Positions 60,381 to 64,000 of a stretch of 64,000 nucleotides of DNA are shown here, piece after piece. How positions within the stretch are numbered: position 1 is the stretch's first letter; each line of letters opens with the position of its first letter. The notes under the pieces were generated by a model, which saw nothing but the letters and a program-made list of their open reading frames with translations, was not told the origin of the DNA and ran no database searches. This stretch comes from Geotalea toluenoxydans JCM 15764 (lineage in GTDB: Bacteria > Desulfobacterota > Desulfuromonadia > Geobacterales > Geobacteraceae), in contig NZ_BBCJ01000017.1 of assembly GCF_001311985.1 (NCBI RefSeq), positions 42,947-106,946 on the forward strand, given 5' to 3'. Position numbers and translations under genes: made by a program.

Positions 60381-60656
60381 CTCGAATACTTAGAATTTCT
60401 AATCAATTTATGGGATAAGGTAAACAACGTATACGGCCAGCAGAGTGTATCCACCGCGATCTTTGGATCGGGAATTACGCGCATTAAAGGGCACAAAAAC
60501 ATCAGCGATGAAGATCTTCTGAAGATAATGTTGTGGACATTCCGAATTAGCGAAATGCGGTTCAAGTACCCGGCAAGGCTTACCGTTGTGATTCATAAGG
60601 ATAAGATCGAGAAAATTAATCTTCTCGACATAAAGTCTGCAAGAAATGGCGTATAA
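60381..60656 (+). pseudogene. 3' remnant of a macro-domain-like gene
   Basis: In one open frame from the REP edge: LINLWDKVNNVYGQQSVSTA, IFGSGITRIKGHKNISDEDLL, KIMLWTFRISEMRFKYPARL and TVVIHKDKIEKINLLDIKSA, then TAA at 60654-60656. The GSGITR turn and TVVIHKDK-KINL end recall the macro-type domain found at the C-terminus of some Thoeris ThsA-type proteins. The match is by eye only; the 5' part was lost where the REP lies. Confidence 0.4.
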
Positions 60657-60710
60657 ATTTTTTAGGAGGAACTGGTGTCGTGTCTAAACATTGGCAGAGA
60701 ATAAGGGATT

Positions 60711-60799
60711 ATCCAACCAGTCGGTTGCACGCCGGTTGCACGCCGCCCCGCCCGGAAAACCGACCGGGCGAAGCAGGTGAACCGGGCACGCTGTTGGAC
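60711..60799 (+). repeat. attC-like imperfect palindrome
   Basis: It begins ATCCAAC and ends GTTGGAC, fitting RYYYAAC/GTTRRRY ends of integron attC sites; the 89 bases contain an inner hairpin CGCCCGG...CCGGGCG and a direct repeat CGGTTGCACGC. No integrase is visible, so this could be coincidental. Confidence 0.3.
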
Positions 60800-60871
60800 A
60801 GTAAACCGATATTTTCATGCCCTTGATGACGCAAATCGAAAATTAACACACTTTTACAAAGGAGATTACCA

Positions 60872-61966
60872 ATGGACTTCATTGATCGCTTACGCGTACT
60901 CTCGACTCAAATTACGAACACCAAGGCCATGATTCAAACCGAGGAGGCGACAAAAAACTCCATGGTCATGCCTTTTATTCAAATACTGGGCTATAACGTC
61001 TTCGATCCAATGGAAGTGACCCCTGAAATTGTTGCCGATGTCGGCACAAAAAAGGGAGAGAAGGTTGACTATGCAATTCTGAAAGATGGCAAACCGATCA
61101 TTCTGTTTGAGTGCAAGAAAGTCGGTACCGACCTAAACATCAACCACGCCGGTCAGCTATTCCGCTACTTCCATGTTACCGCAGCACGCTTCGGCGTCTT
61201 AACAAATGGGCTCGTCTACAAGTTTTTCACCGATCTCGAACAACCAAACAAAATGGATGAGAAGCCGTTCTTTGAGTTCAATATTCTGGAGTTTAAGGAA
61301 CGCGACGTTGAGGAACTGAAGAAGTTTGCGAAGACGGCGTTCGATTTGGATACTATCTTGACCACAGCGAATGACCTAAAGTTCACACGTGCCATACAAA
61401 ACCGTTTGGCTGAGTGGATGGCCAATCCCTCTGATGAATTCGTGCGTCTTGTTTCTGCAGACCTTCTCGGATCCAGACGCTTCACCCCCGCCGTAAAGGA
61501 GCAGTTCACGCTGATCGCCAAGCGCGCTTTTGAGCAACTTATTGCAGAACGCATCAACGAACGGCTCAAAGGCGCAATGACCCCAGAATCAAAGCCAGTA
61601 GCAATACCCGCTTCTCCAGCTACTCCCGTCATTACCGTCGAAACCGCAGCCGAACCACTGGTTGTCACCACACCAGAAGAAGTCGAAGGATTCCATGCTG
61701 TTCGCGCGATTCTCCGAGAAATCGTAACTCCACGCCGCGTCTCTTTGCGCGATGCCCAAAGCTATTGCGCAATCCTTCTTGACGACAATAATCGCAAGCC
61801 AATCTGCCGTTTGCGATTCAACAATACGCAGAAGCTGCGGCTAGGAATCTTCAACGACAATAGGGACGAAGAGCAGTTTCCGTTGGAGAGCGTAGACGAC
61901 ATCTTCAACTATTCCGGGCAACTGAAGGCGACGGCTTCATCATATCTGTCAGCACCGCAGGAATGA
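60872..61966 (+). CDS. Stand-alone HsdR N-terminal (PD-(D/E)xK) nuclease-like protein
   Basis: 364 residues. Residues 1-150 match the nuclease domain of type I restriction R subunits: D66 in KVDYAIL, E80-C-K82 in LFECKK, and NINHAGQLFRYFHVTAARFG. There is no helicase part. The C-terminal 100 residues (after a Pro/Thr-rich linker near 250-275) form a second domain (FHAVRAILREIVTPRRVSLRD). AGGAGA precedes ATG 60872. The gene is bracketed by inverted REP-like repeats. Homologues of this stand-alone type are common; role is unclear. Confidence 0.85.
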   Translation: MDFIDRLRVLSTQITNTKAMIQTEEATKNSMVMPFIQILGYNVFDPMEVTPEIVADVGTKKGEKVDYAILKDGKPIILFECKKVGTDLNINHAGQLFRYFHVTAARFGVLTNGLVYKFFTDLEQPNKMDEKPFFEFNILEFKERDVEELKKFAKTAFDLDTILTTANDLKFTRAIQNRLAEWMANPSDEFVRLVSADLLGSRRFTPAVKEQFTLIAKRAFEQLIAERINERLKGAMTPESKPVAIPASPATPVITVETAAEPLVVTTPEEVEGFHAVRAILREIVTPRRVSLRDAQSYCAILLDDNNRKPICRLRFNNTQKLRLGIFNDNRDEEQFPLESVDDIFNYSGQLKATASSYLSAPQE

Positions 61967-62008
61967 TTTGTGTGGGTGAAACCCCCTTTAGATTAATGGA
62001 GAGGAAAA

Positions 62009-62380
62009 ATGAATCCATCAGAAAAGGTAATCCGGATAACCGAGACATTAAAAAGTACGTTGCTTTCCACCCAGACCGGCACCAAAAAGCTGAAGGTAAA
62101 AACTCTTCTAAATAAATTCGGTTTTACTAGAAGAACGGAGAAGAATACCACTGAGATTACAGAACTACTGGGTTCCTATGACATATTGACAAACCCATCG
62201 ATCATGAAGCTGGGGCATACATGGGAGCTGAGTTATGAAGATTGGATATATCTTTCAGTAGCAGCAGGAGAGCCTAAAACTAGCAGCCCTTTAGTAACCG
62301 ATTCAAACGTCTTGCCTGATAGTTGGAATAGTGACGGCTGGTTTGATGCCGTGAAGATAAAGAATTTCAGGGAAAACTAG
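62009..62380 (+). CDS. Small hypothetical protein ending inside the REP repeat
   Basis: 123 residues, N-terminus basic (ITETLKSTLLSTQTGTKKLKVKTLLNKFG), no recognised motif. GGAG before ATG 62009. The stop TAG lies in GGGAAAACTAGGG, the REP-like repeat, so the natural C-terminus may have been replaced. It follows the nuclease gene by 42 bases and may be its partner. Confidence 0.65.
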   Translation: MNPSEKVIRITETLKSTLLSTQTGTKKLKVKTLLNKFGFTRRTEKNTTEITELLGSYDILTNPSIMKLGHTWELSYEDWIYLSVAAGEPKTSSPLVTDSNVLPDSWNSDGWFDAVKIKNFREN

Positions 62381-62441
62381 GGACACTCCCCGGTTTTCTT
62401 TTTAGGGGAAAACTAGGGACACTCCCCGGTTTTCTTTTTAG
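62370..62441. repeat. REP-like sequence, right copies (tandem duplicate)
   Basis: A 36-base unit GGGAAAACTAGGGACACTCC followed by CCGGTTTTCTTTTTAG occurs twice in tandem (62370 and 62406). It is inverted relative to the left copy at 60338, bracketing 2 kb. The second copy also holds the stop codon of the RAYT remnant. Confidence 0.85.
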
Positions 62442-62872
62442 GACGCCCAGGTTTCTTTGGTCTGAGTACCTGATTCAACCTAAATTCCAAACATGTCAAC
62501 GAAGGACTCCGATCCAAAAGGCCGTCCGGAGTTAGTAGCCTTGCGGATGGCGCTATCCGTTTCTTCATCTTCAAAGGCCACAAATTCCCGATACGCATTG
62601 TGCTCCTGTGGTGAAAGCCAAGAATCTGCAGCCAGCAGTGGGTCATGTGCGCCTGACACATGGGCTTTGGCGCTGGACCACCGATACCCTTCAACATTCG
62701 TAGCAATTCCTGACTTAACAGGGTTGCGCTCGATGTAGCGTGCCACCGCCCAAAGATATTGCTCGTTTTCGACTACACAAGAAAAAAAACGATTTTGCCA
62801 GATCCGACCTGACTGCTTACGTTTTCGATTGAGATACTAAGTATACATCTGGTTTGCAAGGCCGATGCCGCG
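62413..62872 (-). pseudogene. Decayed REP-associated tyrosine transposase (RAYT)
   Basis: Minus strand: SLSRGIGLANQMYT, then TAG where relatives have Gln, YLNRKRKQSGRIWQNRFFSC, VARYIERNPVKSGIATNVEG, YRWSSAKAHVSGAHDPLLAA, and after one lost base LNQVLRPKKPGRPKKKTGEC P stop. RAYT family motifs (YTQY, SGxIWQ, RYIERNPVKxG) are clear. The N-terminus is missing, one nonsense codon sits at the catalytic region, and the stop lies in the REP repeat. Confidence 0.8.
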
Positions 62873-63177
62873 CGACAGGGATGTTTACGTCGCCAAGAGG
62901 CAACAATTGTATTTAATTATTGCTATTTTATTGCATAAATATAATTTATTTTGCAATTTACAGAAATCACTGGTAGTGTCGCTCCTGGTCTCATGCTGTG
63001 GAGCGAAATCATTGGCAGGTTGAGCGCCAATCCATATATTTTGCTTACATCAACGGAGACGATAAAAACATGGGGCTTCTCTGAAGGTTCCCACGGGGAG
63101 GTGTTGAAGCAGGCATATGATTTGATTGGGCGAAGCGATTGCTAACATCATCATTTATTGGAAAAGGAGAACAAAGC
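62873..63177. other. Gene-poor stretch
   Basis: No convincing gene. A 64-codon frame (62951-63145, TTG start) encodes GLMLWSEIIGRLSANPYILL, without ribosome site. AT-rich at 62900-62950. Confidence 0.5.
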
Positions 63178-64000
63178 ATGGGGAAGTTTTCAGTTCTAGC
63201 TGCTGTTTCGATTGCATCAGTGACCCTGATGGCCGCCAGCCAGGTCCAGGCAATAACCTATCAGACTCCACCCGTTTTAATGACTTACCATAATGGCGCG
63301 TCAAGCCAGGCCACATCGGTAAAAACCGATTCACAGGGCAACATTTATGAAGCAATAACCTCCATGGGTGAAAACGGCAAGATCATAAAGTTTACACCAG
63401 ACGGGCAGACAGCCTGGACGGTGGATTTTGATCCCAACAACCCGAGACCCGCTGACAAGATGGTCAATTTTGTCACCAGCACAGGGATCGCTGCTGTTAC
63501 AGTTGACAGGAACGACAATATTTACGCCGTAGGAGAGTCCTACAACGGGATTACACTCGATTGCCTGCTCAAGAAGTACAACGCCGGCGGTACCCTGATC
63601 TGGCAGACCAGGTACAGTGTCCCCCAATCGGGCACCATTACCCAAGATCAGTACTGCATGATATCACAGTCGACAACGCAGGCGACATCATTGCCGGCGG
63701 AACTTCGTTAATCTTCTCCGGAACAAGTTATACAGGTTACGGCAACCAGATTCTGAAATGGGATGCAAGCGGGAAGCTGATTGGACAGTTCAATTTGACA
63801 ACCAACGGAAATGCGGCTTGCGGTCCGGCTACACCATGCCAGTCTCAGATCATGAAAGTTGTTACCGATCTGAATCAGAACATCTACGCCATAGGAAAAA
63901 TGGGTGGCATATATGCCAATTCGACCTATTACCTGCCAAGTTCAGTTAAGGATCTAAGTCCCTCTTGTCCAACGGTTATGACGTTACATCGATAAATTAA
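63178..64000 (+). CDS. Secreted beta-propeller-like protein (3' end outside window; frameshifted)
   Basis: AAAAGGAG before ATG 63178 and a signal peptide (VSIASVTLMAASQVQA). Repeats of SQATSVKTDSQGNIYEAITS, IAAVTVDRNDNIYAVGE and IMKVVTDLNQNIYAIGKMGG mark NHL/SBBP-type propeller blades. One base is missing near 63659 (QYCHDITVDNAGD) and another near 63960, after which the frame stays open to the window edge. A surface or periplasmic sensor/binding role is inferred. Confidence 0.75.

Noticed and set aside
62951..63145. 64-codon open frame
   Set aside because: TTG start without ribosome site, no motif and it sits in decayed mobile-element sequence; kept only as a remark.

Overview
The window looks like chromosome from a Geobacter/Geotalea-type member of the Desulfuromonadota. 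This is inferred from gene content and style: a homocysteine methyltransferase-MetF fusion, a small siroheme protein next to a TtcA-like enzyme, a def-fmt-DUF116 cluster, a CbiM-PDGLE cobalt/nickel permease, a PilZ-CheR-MCP-CheW-CheA cluster, hemerythrin proteins, a GGDEF protein and a short cyanide-insensitive type bd oxidase. The backbone is moderately GC-rich. No rRNA or tRNA gene and no CRISPR array was seen.

A striking overall property is that about 30 genes are broken by one or more single-base frameshifts, and nearly all are repaired by restoring one base in a short run of identical bases (mostly G/C). The repaired proteins are complete and have intact active-site motifs. I therefore annotate them as single genes with a noted frameshift and read the breaks as consensus errors rather than decay. 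Genes with real decay (a dehydrogenase tail, an AAA-ATPase tail, a macro-domain-like tail and a RAYT transposase) are marked separately.

Layout: 0-4.2 kb, methionine/folate, siroheme protein, TtcA-like and NapH-like genes (+). 4.4-8.5 kb, dksA, rimO, yajQ and two lolA paralogues (-). 8.7-14.9 kb, chemosensory cluster with PilZ, then a BON-domain protein and a membrane protein (-). 15.2-18.2 kb, an aminotransferase preceded by a structured leader RNA, then SH3, WbuC-cupin and glyoxalase-fold genes (-). 18.3-24.2 kb is an accessory island: a dehydrogenase remnant, a HigBA-like pair, an isochorismatase-fold protein, a secreted protein, a three-gene TIR / 2TM / TIR-2TM operon and a HicAB pair. 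24.4-33 kb, thiolase plus HTH/Zn-ribbon gene, GGDEF protein, PQQ sugar dehydrogenase, a nitrosative-stress type operon (DUF1858, Fe-S-like, hemerythrin) behind a CRP/FNR-type palindrome, cbiM and a Sel1-repeat protein.

33.1-39.4 kb is a TetR-controlled efflux operon in which the RND pump continues without a stop or start codon into a TolC-like outer-membrane factor. 39.6-47.9 kb, def, fmt, DUF116, deacetylase, NlpC/P60, EEP nuclease, phospholipase D, nitroreductase and an FRG-domain gene. 48.1-59.5 kb, bd oxidase, rtcA, a compact methyltransferase / FAD oxidase / thioester-reductase operon, PAP2, quinone reductase, repeat protein, SnoaL-like protein and an HxlR regulator.

59.5-63.1 kb is a second accessory patch. 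Inverted REP-like repeats, with a decayed RAYT transposase beside the right-hand copies, bracket a stand-alone HsdR-type PD-(D/E)xK nuclease gene, a small gene whose stop codon lies inside the repeat, and the tail of a macro-domain-like gene. The window ends inside a secreted beta-propeller-like gene.

The best candidates for undescribed biology are the TIR/2TM/TIR-2TM operon, the RND-outer-membrane-factor fusion, the aminotransferase leader RNA and the REP-bracketed nuclease module.
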